A stretch of 64,000 nt of DNA from Deltaproteobacteria bacterium (GTDB lineage: Bacteria > Myxococcota > Myxococcia > Myxococcales > Anaeromyxobacteraceae). Every line of letters starts with the position of its first letter. Position 1 is the stretch's first letter. This document shows positions 56,025-64,000 of the stretch, piece after piece. Made by a program: the position numbers and the translations under genes. The DNA is taken from the NCBI GenBank assembly GCA_016214955.1, contig JACRMN010000021.1, positions 47,192-111,191 of the forward strand, in the 5' to 3' direction. The notes beneath the pieces are model-generated. The model was given only the letters and a program-made list of their open reading frames with translations. It was not told the DNA's origin and made no database searches.

Positions 56025-56633
56025 TCACCCCACTGCGCTCGCCAGGAGCAGCTGGGCGCCGTAGTAGAGCGGCAGCCCCACGGCGCGGTTGGCGAGGCCG
56101 GGGGCCACGAAGCGGTCGCGGGCCACCAGCAGGTCGGAGAGGAAGAAGAGCACCGCGCCGGCGCGCACCTCCGCCGAGGCCACGCCCATGGCCGCCGCCA
56201 CCATCACGGCGATGACCACGCAATAGGCCACCACCGGCCCCTTCATCGGGCCGAGGTGTGGCCACAGCCAGCGGAGCACCAGTCCCACCCCGAGCGCCAG
56301 GAGCGGCAGCGGCCAGGGCGGGATGGAGCCTTCGCCGAGGAAGGCGACGGCGTAGGCCACATGGGCCAGCAGGAAGGCGACGAGCCCCGCGAGGAACATG
56401 GGCCTCGCCGCCGAGAGCAGGAGCGCGTCGCCGAGGAGCGAGAGCAGGAGCGCCGCCAGCACCAGCCTGTCGAAGGGCGCGTCCACGCCCAGCGCCAGCG
56501 CCAGCCCCACGAAGCCGAGCGAGGCGGCCAGCTTGGTGAGGGCGCGGAGCACCGGCCGCCCCCTGGCCTCGGCGTACAGGTGCAGGGCGAGGCAGAGGGC
56601 GGTGGCGGCGATGCAGGCGCCGGCGGCGGTCAC
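56025..56633 (-). CDS. YhhN-family membrane protein (lysoplasmalogenase-like)
   Basis: A 202-residue inner-membrane protein with about seven hydrophobic segments. YhhN-family features are RALTKLAASLGFVGLALALG near the start, LLLSLLGDALLLSAARPMFLAGLVAFLLAHVAYAVAFLG (about 62-100) and LFFLSDLLVARDRF (about 163-176), each with conserved acidic residues. Eukaryotic relatives (TMEM86) hydrolyse the vinyl-ether bond of lysoplasmalogens. Plasmalogen metabolism is known in myxobacteria, which makes this role plausible but not shown. It lies 66 bp downstream of prs on the same strand. Confidence 0.82.
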   Translation of the reverse strand: MTAAGACIAATALCLALHLYAEARGRPVLRALTKLAASLGFVGLALALGVDAPFDRLVLAALLLSLLGDALLLSAARPMFLAGLVAFLLAHVAYAVAFLGEGSIPPWPLPLLALGVGLVLRWLWPHLGPMKGPVVAYCVVIAVMVAAAMGVASAEVRAGAVLFFLSDLLVARDRFVAPGLANRAVGLPLYYGAQLLLASAVG

Positions 56634-56699
56634 GGGGCGAGCACAGCACCTCTCGCTTCCGGTGTCGACCGGCGGGGAGGCGCGGGTGCGGCGGGCCGC

Positions 56700-57668
56700 C
56701 TAGACGAACAGCGAGGAGAGCGAGTCGGCCTGGTGGATGCGCCTGATGGCCTCGCCGAGCAGCCGGGCCGCCGAGAGCTGGACGATCTTGGGGCAGGCGG
56801 CGGCCGCCGGGCTGAGCGGGATGGTGTCGGTGACCACCACCTGCTCGATGGGGCTCTTGCTGATCCGCTCCACGGCCGGGCCGGAGAGCACGGCGTGGGT
56901 GGCGTAGGCGTAGACGCGGGAGGCGCCCTTGTCCACGAGGGCGGTGGCGGCCTGGGTCAGGGTGCCGGCGGTGTCGACCATGTCGTCGAGCAACACCGTC
57001 ACCTTGCCCTGGACGTCGCCGATGACGTTCATGATCTCGGCGACGTTGGCCTTGACGCGCCGCTTGTCGACGATGCCCAGCTGGGCGCCGAGCCGCTTGG
57101 CGTAGGCGCGGGCGCGCTCCACGCCGCCGGCGTCGGGCGAGACCACCACCAGCTCCCCGGCGCGGCCGTCGAAGCGCTTCTTCATGTCCTCGACCAGGAT
57201 GGGCGCGGCGTAGAGGTGATCGAAGGGGATGTTGAAGAAGCCCTGGATCTGGCCGGCGTGCATGTCCATGGACACGACGCGGGTGGCGCCGGCCGCCTCG
57301 ATGAGGTCGGCCACCAGCTTGGCGGTGATGGGCACGCGCGAGGCGGCCTTGCGGTCCTGGCGGGCGTAGCCGTAGTAGGGCATCACCGCGGTGATGGAGC
57401 CGGCCGACGCCCGCTTCAGCGCGTCGATCATGATGAGCAGCTCCATCAGGTTGACGTTGGCGTCGCTGCAGGTGGACTGGATGATGTAGGCATCCATCCC
57501 GCGGACGTTCTCCCCGATCTCCACCTGGATCTCGCCGTCGGAGAAGCGGCCCACGGTGGCGCGCGACAGCGGGCGCTCGAGGTGCAGGGCCACCTGCTCG
57601 GCCAGGCTGGGGTTGGAGTTGCCGGCGAAGAGCATGTAGTCCGGCAGATGGCCGTTGCCGTTGCCCAT
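56700..57668 (-). CDS. prs: Ribose-phosphate pyrophosphokinase
   Basis: A 322-residue cytoplasmic enzyme making PRPP from ribose-5-phosphate and ATP. The signatures are [42 protein letters not shown] (flexible loop), [28 protein letters not shown] and the PRPP loop [13 protein letters not shown] (about 221-233). Normal length. It lies 89 bp downstream of spoVG on the same strand; the spacer shows no clear promoter. Hpt, which uses PRPP, is encoded divergently a few kilobases away. Confidence 0.97.
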   Translation of the reverse strand: MGNGNGHLPDYMLFAGNSNPSLAEQVALHLERPLSRATVGRFSDGEIQVEIGENVRGMDAYIIQSTCSDANVNLMELLIMIDALKRASAGSITAVMPYYGYARQDRKAASRVPITAKLVADLIEAAGATRVVSMDMHAGQIQGFFNIPFDHLYAAPILVEDMKKRFDGRAGELVVVSPDAGGVERARAYAKRLGAQLGIVDKRRVKANVAEIMNVIGDVQGKVTVLLDDMVDTAGTLTQAATALVDKGASRVYAYATHAVLSGPAVERISKSPIEQVVVTDTIPLSPAAAACPKIVQLSAARLLGEAIRRIHQADSLSSLFV

Positions 57669-57757
57669 GGGGTCCTTCCTTGGCGACCGGAGCGGTGCGG
57701 TGACGAGACGGCTGCCTTCTAGCAGACCGGCCTGACGCCGGGGAGGTGTACCCGCGC

Positions 57758-58048
57758 TTACTCGCCGGTGCCGGTCCGGGCCGGGGCCGCGCCCTTCTTC
57801 AGCTCCCGCTCGTACTCGGCCAGGATCAGCTTCTCCATCCGCTCGCGGGTCTCGGAGTTGAGCGGATGGGCGATGTCCTTGAAGGTGCCGTCCTTGCGCC
57901 GCTTGGCCGGCATGGCCACGAAGAGGCCGGTGGTGCCGTGGATCACCTTGAGGTCGCGGACCACGAAGCAACCGTCGAGGGTGATGGTCACGTAGGCCTT
58001 GAGCTTCTCCTCCTGGACCGGAAAGACGCGGACCTCGGTGATCTCCAT
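57758..58048 (-). CDS. spoVG: SpoVG family RNA/DNA-binding regulator
   Basis: A 96-residue small cytoplasmic protein. The whole chain matches Spo[56 protein letters not shown] then [15 protein letters not shown]. SpoVG binds nucleic acids and affects development and envelope genes in Firmicutes; in myxobacteria the role is unclear. ATG 58048 is the only plausible start. Its first 61 bp overlap the 3' end of ispE in another frame. ispE-spoVG-prs is a common gene order in deltaproteobacteria. Confidence 0.93.
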   Translation of the reverse strand: MEITEVRVFPVQEEKLKAYVTITLDGCFVVRDLKVIHGTTGLFVAMPAKRRKDGTFKDIAHPLNSETRERMEKLILAEYERELKKGAAPARTGTGE

Positions 58049-59007
58049 GGCGCCGCTCCAGGTTGCCGCTGCACCGAACGGGCGACGTGGACCTCGAGTC
58101 CCGCCGCCGTGCCACGGATCCGCGAAGCCGCCCGCCTCGCCGCCACCCGGCTCCCGAACACCCCGAATACCGTGGGACCGCTTCCCGACATGATAGCCGA
58201 TGTGGCTCCGGCACCGACCAGGACGGCCCGGATTTCTCCGAGTGCCGGACGGCGCGCCAGGCACGGAGCCTCGAGGTCGTTGTGCAGCTCCGGCAGCGCC
58301 GGACCCCCGTGTCCGGCACCGCGGGAACTCCCGCGGGAACTCCTGGGAGCGCCATGTCCGGCACCGCCGGAACCGCCGGAACCCCTGGGAATCCGGGGCG
58401 TTGATGCCCGGGCGCCGAGTCGCTCCCGGTCCTCGTCGAGCCAGCGGTAGGCGTCTGCGGCACGGACCCCCATGGCCGGATCCACCGGGTAGAGCAGCAC
58501 CAGGTGCAGCGGCGGAACCCGCGCGGGGTGAAGCCGTTCGCCGCGCCCGGCCGCCCAGGCCGCGCCGGGCTCCAGGAAGAAGGGCACGTCGGAGCCGACG
58601 GCGAGGGCCAGGCGGGAGAGCGCCGCCCGATCGCGGATGCGGTAGGCGCGGGCCAGGCAGCGCAGCACCGCGGCGGCGTCGGAGGAGCCGCCGCCCAACC
58701 CGGCGGTCACCGGGATGCGCTTCTGGATGCGGATGGCGATCCGGTCCTCGACGCCGAAGCGGGCCCGGAAGGCGAGCGCCGCGCGGGCCGCCAGGTTGCC
58801 CTCGCCGTCGAGGTCGGGGCGGCCGGGGACGCGGCAGGTGACGGGCCCGGGCCGGCCCGGCGAGACCCGCACCAGGACCCGGTCGCAGAGGTCGAGGGGC
58901 GCGAGGAGCGAGGCGATGCCGTGGAAGCCGTCGGCGCGGGGCGGCCCGACCCGGAGCACCAGGTTCACCTTGGCGGGGGCGCGGGCGGAGAAGGCGCGGC
59001 CGGGCAT
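57988..59007 (-). CDS. ispE: 4-diphosphocytidyl-2-C-methyl-D-erythritol kinase with repeat-derived insertion
   Basis: A 339-residue GHMP kinase of the MEP isoprenoid pathway. The conserved start [15 protein letters not shown], the ATP motif [18 protein letters not shown] (about 99-116), GSDVPFFL and the C-terminal [19 protein letters not shown] (about 264-282) are intact. Between [15 protein letters not shown] and [11 protein letters not shown] lies an unusual Gly/Arg/Ser-rich stretch (about 202-238) containing two TGTCCGGCAC repeats (58310, 58355), each encoding Gly-Ala-Gly-His-Gly. The C-terminus is also extended by about 27 residues over the spoVG start. ATG 59007 is used; GTG 59016, overlapping the M13 stop, is an alternative. 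Confidence 0.9.
   Translation of the reverse strand: MPGRAFSARAPAKVNLVLRVGPPRADGFHGIASLLAPLDLCDRVLVRVSPGRPGPVTCRVPGRPDLDGEGNLAARAALAFRARFGVEDRIAIRIQKRIPVTAGLGGGSSDAAAVLRCLARAYRIRDRAALSRLALAVGSDVPFFLEPGAAWAAGRGERLHPARVPPLHLVLLYPVDPAMGVRAADAYRWLDEDRERLGARASTPRIPRGSGGSGGAGHGAPRSSRGSSRGAGHGGPALPELHNDLEAPCLARRPALGEIRAVLVGAGATSAIMSGSGPTVFGVFGSRVAARRAASRIRGTAAGLEVHVARSVQRQPGAAPWRSPRSASFRSRRRSSRPT
58310..58364 (+). repeat. Repeat cluster D: two TGTCCGGCAC copies inside ispE
   Basis: Exact decamers at 58310-58319 and 58355-58364, in the same orientation relative to the plus strand as clusters B and C. They sit in a 110-bp segment with no counterpart in ordinary IspE proteins and keep the ispE frame open. 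Confidence 0.75.
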
Positions 59008-59012
59008 GGCGC

Positions 59013-61040
59013 TCACCAGACGCGGCAGGGCTTCTCGCGCACCATGGGCTTCCCCGCCGGGCAGGAGAAGGCGCGGGCGAACTCGGGCAGGTTGGCCACC
59101 ACGCCGTTGACGCGCCAGCGCAGCGGCGAGTGCACGTCGGTGAGGGCGCGGAGGCGCAGCGCCTCGGGCCGGGTGGTGCCGCAGGCCCACTGGGCGAAGC
59201 CCACGAAGAAGCGCTGGTCGGGCGTCAGCCCGTCGCGGCTCTCCAGGGCCTGGCCGCGGGTGGCCCTCTTCCAGGCCGACCAGGCGAGCGTGGTGCCGGC
59301 CAGGTCGGCCAGGTCCTCGCCCAGGGTGAGCCGCGAGTTGATGCGGATGTCGTCCACCACCGGGTAGGCGGCGTACTGCTCCGCCACGCAGCGGGCCCGC
59401 TCCTCGAAGGCGGCGGCGTCGGCGGCGGTCCACCAGTCGCGCAGGTTGCCCCGGGCGTCGAAGCGGCGCCCCTCGTCGTCGAACCCGTGGCTGAGCTCGT
59501 GGCCCACGGTGCTGCCGTCGTTGCCGTAGCCGGGCGCCTTGTCGATGGAGAGGTCGAAGAGCGGCGGCAGGAGCACCCCGGCCGGGAAGTTCATCTCGTT
59601 CATCGAGGCGTCGTAGTAGGCGTTCACCGTGGGTGCGGTCATGGACCACTCGCCCCGGTCGAGCGGCCGCCCGATCTTGCGCAGCTGGCGCGCCGCCTCG
59701 AAGCGCAGCGCCCGCTCCACGTTCCCCGCCAGGTCGCCGCGGCTCACCTGCAGCCGCGAGTAGTCGCGCCAGCGGGACGGGTGGCCGATCTTGTGCCGCA
59801 GGGCCGAGAGCTTCTGGAGCGCGGCCTGGCGGGTCTCCGGCCCCATCCAGTCGAGGCCCTGGATGCGCTCGCGCATGGCCTCGACCACGTGTCCCACCAT
59901 GGCCTCGGCCTCCTGCTTCGCCTGGGGCGGGAAGGCCCGGGCCACGAACACCTTGCCCAGGGCCTCGCCCAGGTCGCGGTCCACCAGCTCCACGCAGCGC
60001 TTCCAGCGCGGCGCCAGCGCCTGGGTGCCCCGCAGCAGCCCCTCGCGGAAGGAGAAGTCCTGCTCCACGAAGGCCCGGGAGAGCACCGGCGCCCGCGCGT
60101 CCACCACGTGCCACCGCAGGTAGGCCTTCCACGCAGGAAGCCCCTCCACTTGCAGGAGCGCCTCGACGGCGCGCAGGAACGCCGGCTCCTCGACGTTGAG
60201 CCAGGGCACCCGCGGCAGGGCCCGGGCAGCGAAGTAGTCGGGCCATGCGAACCCGGGCGTGAGCGCCTGCAGCTCGGCGGGCGTGGTCCGGTGCCAGATC
60301 TTGTGCGGGTCGCGGCGCTCGGTGCGGGTGAGGGAGGCGCGGGCCAGCGCCGTCTCCAGCCGCAGCACCGCCTCGGCCGCCTGGGCCGCCGCCCCGGGCG
60401 CGTCGCCGGCCAGCTTCAGCATCGCCTCGACGTGCGCGCGGTAGGCGCGCCGCACCTCGGCGGACCGGGCGTCGTCGAGCAGGTAGAGGTCGCGGTCGGG
60501 GAGCCCGAGGCCGCCCGCACCGGTCACCGCCACCACCTGCTCCGAGTCCTCGAAGGACTGCTGGCTGCCGAAGCCGAAGAGGAGCCTCCCACCCACGGCC
60601 GGGTGGAGCCGCCCCACCAGCCGGGCCAGGTCGCGCTTCGACGCCAGCCGCTCCACCGCCTGGAGGTCGCGGGCCAGGGGCGCGGCGCCCTTCCTCTCCA
60701 CCCCCGCCTCGTCCATGCAGGCGGCGAAGTAGTCGCCCGCCTGCTTCTCCTCGGGGGAGCGGCGCGCGCCGGGGCGGGCCGCGTCGGCGAGGAGGCCCCA
60801 GAGCAGGCGGCGGTTGTCCTCGGCCAGCCTGTCGTAGGCGTCCCAGCGCGACTTGTCGGCCGGCACCGGGTTGGCGGCGATCCAGCCGTTGCAGGCGTAG
60901 GCGTAGAAGTCCTGGCAGGGGTCGACGCTGCGGTCCATGGCCGCCGGGTCGAGGCCGGGGACGTAGGGCAGCGCCCGCAGCGGCCCCTCGGCGGCGGTGG
61001 CGGCTTGGAGGGCGAGCGCGGCGGCCAGGGCGATGTGCAT
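59013..61040 (-). CDS. M13-family (neprilysin-like) zinc endopeptidase
   Basis: A 675-residue secreted metalloprotease. Signal peptide MHIALAAALALQAATAAEG precedes the family start MDRSVDPCQDFYAYACNGWIAANPVPADKSRW. The catalytic motif is VGHELSHGFDDEG (HExxH), the third zinc ligand is in TLGEDLADLAG, and the substrate motif is NAYYDASMNEMNFPAGVL. DVHSPLRWRVNGVVANLPEFARAF and the C-terminal CRVW ending are conserved. It cleaves small peptides. A TACAAC hexamer lies 8 bp upstream of the ATG (61049-61054, minus strand). Its stop is close to the ispE start, so the two may be cotranscribed. Confidence 0.92.
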   Translation of the reverse strand: MHIALAAALALQAATAAEGPLRALPYVPGLDPAAMDRSVDPCQDFYAYACNGWIAANPVPADKSRWDAYDRLAEDNRRLLWGLLADAARPGARRSPEEKQAGDYFAACMDEAGVERKGAAPLARDLQAVERLASKRDLARLVGRLHPAVGGRLLFGFGSQQSFEDSEQVVAVTGAGGLGLPDRDLYLLDDARSAEVRRAYRAHVEAMLKLAGDAPGAAAQAAEAVLRLETALARASLTRTERRDPHKIWHRTTPAELQALTPGFAWPDYFAARALPRVPWLNVEEPAFLRAVEALLQVEGLPAWKAYLRWHVVDARAPVLSRAFVEQDFSFREGLLRGTQALAPRWKRCVELVDRDLGEALGKVFVARAFPPQAKQEAEAMVGHVVEAMRERIQGLDWMGPETRQAALQKLSALRHKIGHPSRWRDYSRLQVSRGDLAGNVERALRFEAARQLRKIGRPLDRGEWSMTAPTVNAYYDASMNEMNFPAGVLLPPLFDLSIDKAPGYGNDGSTVGHELSHGFDDEGRRFDARGNLRDWWTAADAAAFEERARCVAEQYAAYPVVDDIRINSRLTLGEDLADLAGTTLAWSAWKRATRGQALESRDGLTPDQRFFVGFAQWACGTTRPEALRLRALTDVHSPLRWRVNGVVANLPEFARAFSCPAGKPMVREKPCRVW

Positions 61041-61122
61041 GGCCGCCCGTTGTAGGCCCGCGGCGAGCCGGCGACAAGCGCGCCTTGCGGGGTGCGCCGG
61101 ACAGGTGGCAGGATGCGCCGCC

Positions 61123-61656
61123 ATGGCCGCCTCCGCGGATCGCGTCGAGGTCTTCATCTCGGAGTCCCGCATCCGCGAGCGGGTCGAGCAGCTCGGCCGC
61201 GAGATCGCCCGCGACCACCAGGGGCAGGCCACCACCATGGTGGGCGTCCTCAAGGGGAGCTTCATCTTCCTCGCCGACCTGGTGCGCGCCGTGGACCTCC
61301 CCCTGGAGGTGGACTTCATCGGCGCCTCCTCCTACGAGGGCACCACCACCACCGGCGAGGTGCGGGTCACCCGCGATCTCTCGCGCCCGGTGGAGGGGCG
61401 CCACCTGGTGCTGGTGGAGGACATCCTCGACACCGGCCTCACGATGCGCCGGCTCCTCGACCACCTCCAGGCCCACCGGCCCGCCAGCCTGAAGATCTGC
61501 TGCCTCCTGGAGAAACCAGCCCGGGCCCGGGTGCGCATCCCGGTGGACTACCGCGGCTTCCTCATCGGCGACGAGTTCGTGGTGGGCTACGGACTCGACA
61601 AGGACGAGCAGCACCGCAACCTGCCCTACGTGGGCGTGGTGAGGAGCGCCACATGA
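61123..61656 (+). CDS. hpt: Hypoxanthine phosphoribosyltransferase
   Basis: A 177-residue purine-salvage enzyme that makes IMP or GMP from hypoxanthine or guanine plus PRPP. VGVLKGSFIFLADLVRAVDLPLEVDFIGASSYEGTTTTGEVRV and the PRPP loop VLVEDILDTGLTM (about 104-116) are typical, as are EKPARARV, DYRGFLIGDEFVVGYGLDKDEQHRNLPYVGVV at the C-terminus. CAGGATG lies 8 bp before the ATG, similar to hexamers at other starts here. Its stop overlaps the next gene by 4 bp (ATGA). It is divergent from the M13 gene with an 82-bp spacer. Confidence 0.95.
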   Translation: MAASADRVEVFISESRIRERVEQLGREIARDHQGQATTMVGVLKGSFIFLADLVRAVDLPLEVDFIGASSYEGTTTTGEVRVTRDLSRPVEGRHLVLVEDILDTGLTMRRLLDHLQAHRPASLKICCLLEKPARARVRIPVDYRGFLIGDEFVVGYGLDKDEQHRNLPYVGVVRSAT

Positions 61657-62348
61657 GCCGCCGCGGAGAGGCCGGGACCGCCGGCCGCGCCTTCCTGGCC
61701 TGGGTGGCCATCCTGCTGCTCGCCGGCCTGGCGGTGTGGCTGCTCTCGGAGCGGAACGCCCGCCAGTACTTCCTGGTGGCCGAGGAAGGGCAGCTCCTGG
61801 TGAAGCGCGGCATGCTCGCGCCCTACGGGCGCCAGTCCTTCAAGACCGACGACCCGCAGCTCCTCGCCGCCTACGCGTTCATCCGGCCGCCGCCCGGTGC
61901 GCAGCTCCCGCCGGAGCAGACGTTCGACGACCGCGCCGCCCTCGACCAGGCGCTCTACGAGCTCCTGGCCCGCTGGGCCCGCGAGGACGTGGCCGGCGAG
62001 AAGGCGGAGAACCTGGAGCGGGCCTCCGGCTACGTGGCCCGCGCCGAGCGGCTGGCCGGCATCAGCGGGGCGCAGCGGGAGGACCTGCGGGCGCTGCGGG
62101 CCGAGTCGGGCTTCTTCGAGGCGCGCCTGCTCCTGGAGAAGGGCGCCGACGCGCTCCGCCAGGCGCGGGAGCGGCTGCGGCTCACCGCCCAGTCGGCCTC
62201 GCCGCGGGCCGGCGACGCCGCCGAGGCGCTGAAGTCGGTGGAGCCGGCGCTGGAGCAGCTCCACCAGACGTCGCGGCTCCTGGCCCCCGCGGCGCCGCGG
62301 CAGCTCGATCCGCCGCCGGCGGCCCCGGCCCCTGCGCCGGCCCGGTAG
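61653..62348 (+). CDS. Membrane-anchored helical protein of unknown function
   Basis: A predicted 231-residue protein with one N-terminal membrane helix (about 13-32: AFLAWVAILLLAGLAVWLL). A small domain follows (NARQYFLVAEEGQLLVKRGMLAPYGRQSFKTDDPQLLAAYAFI), then a long helical, Ala/Arg/Glu-rich region (about 85-205) and a Pro/Ala tail. Its ATG overlaps hpt by 4 bp, so it is translationally coupled. No family is recognised; the architecture suggests a scaffold or adaptor on the periplasmic or cytoplasmic face. Confidence 0.72.
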   Translation: MSRRGEAGTAGRAFLAWVAILLLAGLAVWLLSERNARQYFLVAEEGQLLVKRGMLAPYGRQSFKTDDPQLLAAYAFIRPPPGAQLPPEQTFDDRAALDQALYELLARWAREDVAGEKAENLERASGYVARAERLAGISGAQREDLRALRAESGFFEARLLLEKGADALRQARERLRLTAQSASPRAGDAAEALKSVEPALEQLHQTSRLLAPAAPRQLDPPPAAPAPAPAR

Positions 62349-62364
62349 CAGCGCCGGGCCATCG

Positions 62365-62376
62365 CCCGATATCGGG
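62365..62376 (+). other. 12-bp perfect palindrome CCCGATATCGGG
   Basis: It lies in the 76-bp space between the hpt operon and the next gene, 49 bp before the ATG at 62425. It could be an operator or part of a terminator. An AT core in this GC-rich context is unusual. Confidence 0.4.
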
Positions 62377-62408
62377 GCCGCGATCGGGATCTCCCGCCCG
62401 TGCCGGGG

Positions 62409-62414
62409 TAACAT
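62409..62414 (+). promoter_or_regulatory. Candidate -10 element TAACAT
   Basis: TAACAT preceded by GGGG lies 10 bp before the ATG at 62425, with no ribosome site between. This is another case of a -10-like hexamer almost adjacent to a start codon. Confidence 0.35.
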
Positions 62415-62424
62415 CCGCTGCGTC

Positions 62425-64000
62425 ATGAGCTTCCACGCCACCCACGGGACCGGCGAGCTGCTGGCCCGCTACAGCTTCGTCGAGCCGCTGCTGGCCGGCC
62501 GGCGCGTGCTGGAGCTGGGCGGCGCCGCCCGCAGCGGCGGCGAGACCGCGCTCTCCATCGCCGAGCGCGGTGCCGCGGCCGTGCTCTCCATCGACGACGA
62601 CCCGGCGGTGGTCGACGCCGCCCGCCGCGATCACGCCCACCCCTTCGTCGAGTTCCGCGCCGCCCGCGTCCAGGACCTGCCGCGCCGCTCCTTCGACGTG
62701 GTGCTGCTGGCCGACGGCGCGCCGCTGGCCACCGACCCGGAGCTGGTGGCCGCCCTCTCCGACCTGCTCTCGCCCCGCGGCTACCTGGTGGCGGCCCTGG
62801 CCGTCCCCGGCGCCACCGGCCTGGCGACGCTGGCCGGCGATCCCGGGCCCGGGCCGCAGCCCGGCTACGAGGCCTTCGTGGGCGCGCTCTCGGCCCGCTT
62901 CCCGTCGGTGGAGGTGGCCACCCAGGCCGCCGCGGTCGGCTGGGTGCTGGCGATGAGCGGCGCGGAGGATCCCGACCTGGCCATCGACGGCGCTGCCGCC
63001 GGAGTGCCCGAGGCCGCCGCCTACCTGGCGGTCTGCGGCCCGGCCCCGTCGCGCCTCGACGGCATGGTGCTCGTCACCCTGCCCCACCGCACCCTGGCCG
63101 ACAGGGCCCGCGCCGCCCAGGAGGCCGCCCGCGCCCACGCCGGCTGCGCCGCGCGAGAGGCCGAGCTGCGCGCCACCGCCGGGCGGACCGAGGAGCTGGC
63201 GCGCGCCCTGGCGCGGGCCGAGGAGGAGGTGGCCCGCCTGGCCGCCGACCTGGAGGCCGCCCGCGGCCGCGCCGATGAGGCCGAGCGGGCCGCCGACGGA
63301 AACCGCGGCGAGCTGGCGGCGGCGCTCGCGGCGGTGGAGCGGATGCGGGCCGCCGAGGCCGACCGCGGCCGCGATCTCGACACCGCCCGCTCGCTGCTGG
63401 CCGAGAAGTCGGCGCTGGCCGAGGAGAAGAAGCAGCACATCGGGTCGCTGGAGGCGCGCATCGCCGAGCTCGACGCCATGGTGCGCTCCGAGGCGGCCGA
63501 GGCCGAGATCTCCCGCAACGAGCTGCACCAGCTCCGCGCCGACGCCGAGGCGGCGCGGCGCGAGGCCGGCGAGCTCTCCGGCCTGGCCGAGGACCTGCGG
63601 GCCCGCGCCGAGGCGGCGCGCTTCGAGGCCGAGGCAGCCAAGAGCGGCCTCACGGCGGCGCGGCGCGAAGCCGACGAGGCCCGGGCCGAGGCCGAGAGCG
63701 CGCGCGGCACCGGCGAGGCGGCGCGCGCCGAGGCGGCCGCCGCCCGGGACGAGGCCCGCGCGGCGATGGAGGAGGCCGATCGCGCCCGCACCGAGCAGTC
63801 GCGGCTCCAGGGCCTGGCCGAGGCAGCGGCCGCCGAGCGGGACGCGGCCCGCGCCGAGCTGGAGGCGCTGCGGAGCCAGGCCGGCGACGCCGGGGCCCGG
63901 GCCCAGGCGGCCCGCGAGGAGGCGGCCGGCGCCCGCGCCGAGGCCGAGCGGGTGGTGGCCGAGCGCGAGGAGGCGCTGCGCGCCGCCGTGGCCGGCGCCG
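62425..64000 (+). CDS. SAM methyltransferase-like domain fused to a long coiled coil (N-terminal part; runs off window)
   Basis: At least 525 residues, open at the window end. The N-terminus has a Rossmann-like domain (about 5-150): YSFVEPLLAGRRVLELGGAARSGGETALSIAERGAAAVLSIDDDPAVV, VVLLADGAP, LLSPRGYLVAALA. This follows methyltransferase topology, but the glycine loop is VLELGGAARSGG rather than the usual GCGxG form, so SAM binding may be lost. After about 225 residues an unbroken Ala/Glu/Arg-rich coiled coil (EEVARLAADLEAARGRADEAERAADGN and so on) fills the rest. It may be a polar or scaffold protein of the kind found in myxobacterial motility or chemosensory clusters; this is inference. Confidence 0.75.
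   Translation, partial: MSFHATHGTGELLARYSFVEPLLAGRRVLELGGAARSGGETALSIAERGAAAVLSIDDDPAVVDAARRDHAHPFVEFRAARVQDLPRRSFDVVLLADGAPLATDPELVAALSDLLSPRGYLVAALAVPGATGLATLAGDPGPGPQPGYEAFVGALSARFPSVEVATQAAAVGWVLAMSGAEDPDLAIDGAAAGVPEAAAYLAVCGPAPSRLDGMVLVTLPHRTLADRARAAQEAARAHAGCAAREAELRATAGRTEELARALARAEEEVARLAADLEAARGRADEAERAADGNRGELAAALAAVERMRAAEADRGRDLDTARSLLAEKSALAEEKKQHIGSLEARIAELDAMVRSEAAEAEISRNELHQLRADAEAARREAGELSGLAEDLRARAEAARFEAEAAKSGLTAARREADEARAEAESARGTGEAARAEAAAARDEARAAMEEADRARTEQSRLQGLAEAAAAERDAARAELEALRSQAGDAGARAQAAREEAAGARAEAERVVAEREEALRAAVAGA

Noticed and set aside
58241..58250. Extra GTGCCGGACG near-match in ispE
   Set aside because: It encodes conserved IspE residues (ARRPALGE), lies outside the insertion and differs by one base, so it is probably coincidental.

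Overview
The window is very GC-rich, and nearly every gene uses G/C at third codon positions. Together with multiheme c-type cytochromes, several sigma-54 two-component systems, a Ser/Thr kinase with an N-terminal zinc ribbon and typical myxobacterial metabolism, this suggests a Myxococcota chromosome, most likely Anaeromyxobacter or a close relative. The genus is inferred from gene content and base composition; no 16S or marker search was possible.

Layout. 1-3950 (minus): a branched-chain amino-acid-type ABC importer (livG, livH, start of livM) with an acyl-CoA synthetase gene embedded in it. 4117-6016 (minus): argB and argC. 6259-12833: a small secreted protein, L-2-hydroxyglutarate oxidase, a double-domain M16 protease, then aguB-aguA (agmatine to putrescine). 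12864-21912: envelope and catabolic genes (SRPBCC protein, cardiolipin synthase, CitE-like lyase, M20 peptidase, GST, penicillin acylase, transglutaminase-like protein, DedA). 22007-29230: a tandem PPK2 kinase, an Ala/Pro-rich protein, a MATE pump with a methyltransferase, and a sahR-type regulator upstream of ahcY. 29318-31764: a glycosyltransferase, then a RAYT transposase flanked by clusters of the short repeat TGTCCGGCAC. 31765-37291 (minus): a compact electron-transfer operon comprising a CbcL-like seven-heme c/b cytochrome, a twelve-heme cytochrome, a histidine kinase and an NtrC-type regulator. A sigma-54 promoter candidate and two inverted repeats lie upstream of it. 37834-46274: M14 carboxypeptidase, mreB, Ser/Thr kinase, metallo-beta-lactamase-fold protein, small membrane protein and a LarA-family racemase. 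46317-51025: a second sigma-54 kinase/regulator pair divergent from a DUF3494 ice-binding lipoprotein. 51226-61040 (minus): housekeeping genes rplY-pth-rpsF-rpsR-rplI and M13 peptidase-ispE-spoVG-prs, split by a block with two lipoprotein genes and a YhhN protein. 61123-64000: hpt, a membrane-anchored protein and the start of a methyltransferase/coiled-coil protein.

The most interesting part is the RAYT/repeat system. An intact HUH-Y1 transposase has TGTCCGGCAC arrays in opposite orientations on its two sides. The same decamer forms a third array at 37641-37762 and occurs twice inside ispE, where it encodes an in-frame Gly-rich insertion. The second main interest is the cytochrome operon, which appears to carry its own sensor, regulator and sigma-54 control region.

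Many genes have a TAnnAT-like hexamer only 6-20 bases before the start codon, which suggests short or absent leaders. No tRNA, rRNA, CRISPR array or prophage was recognised.
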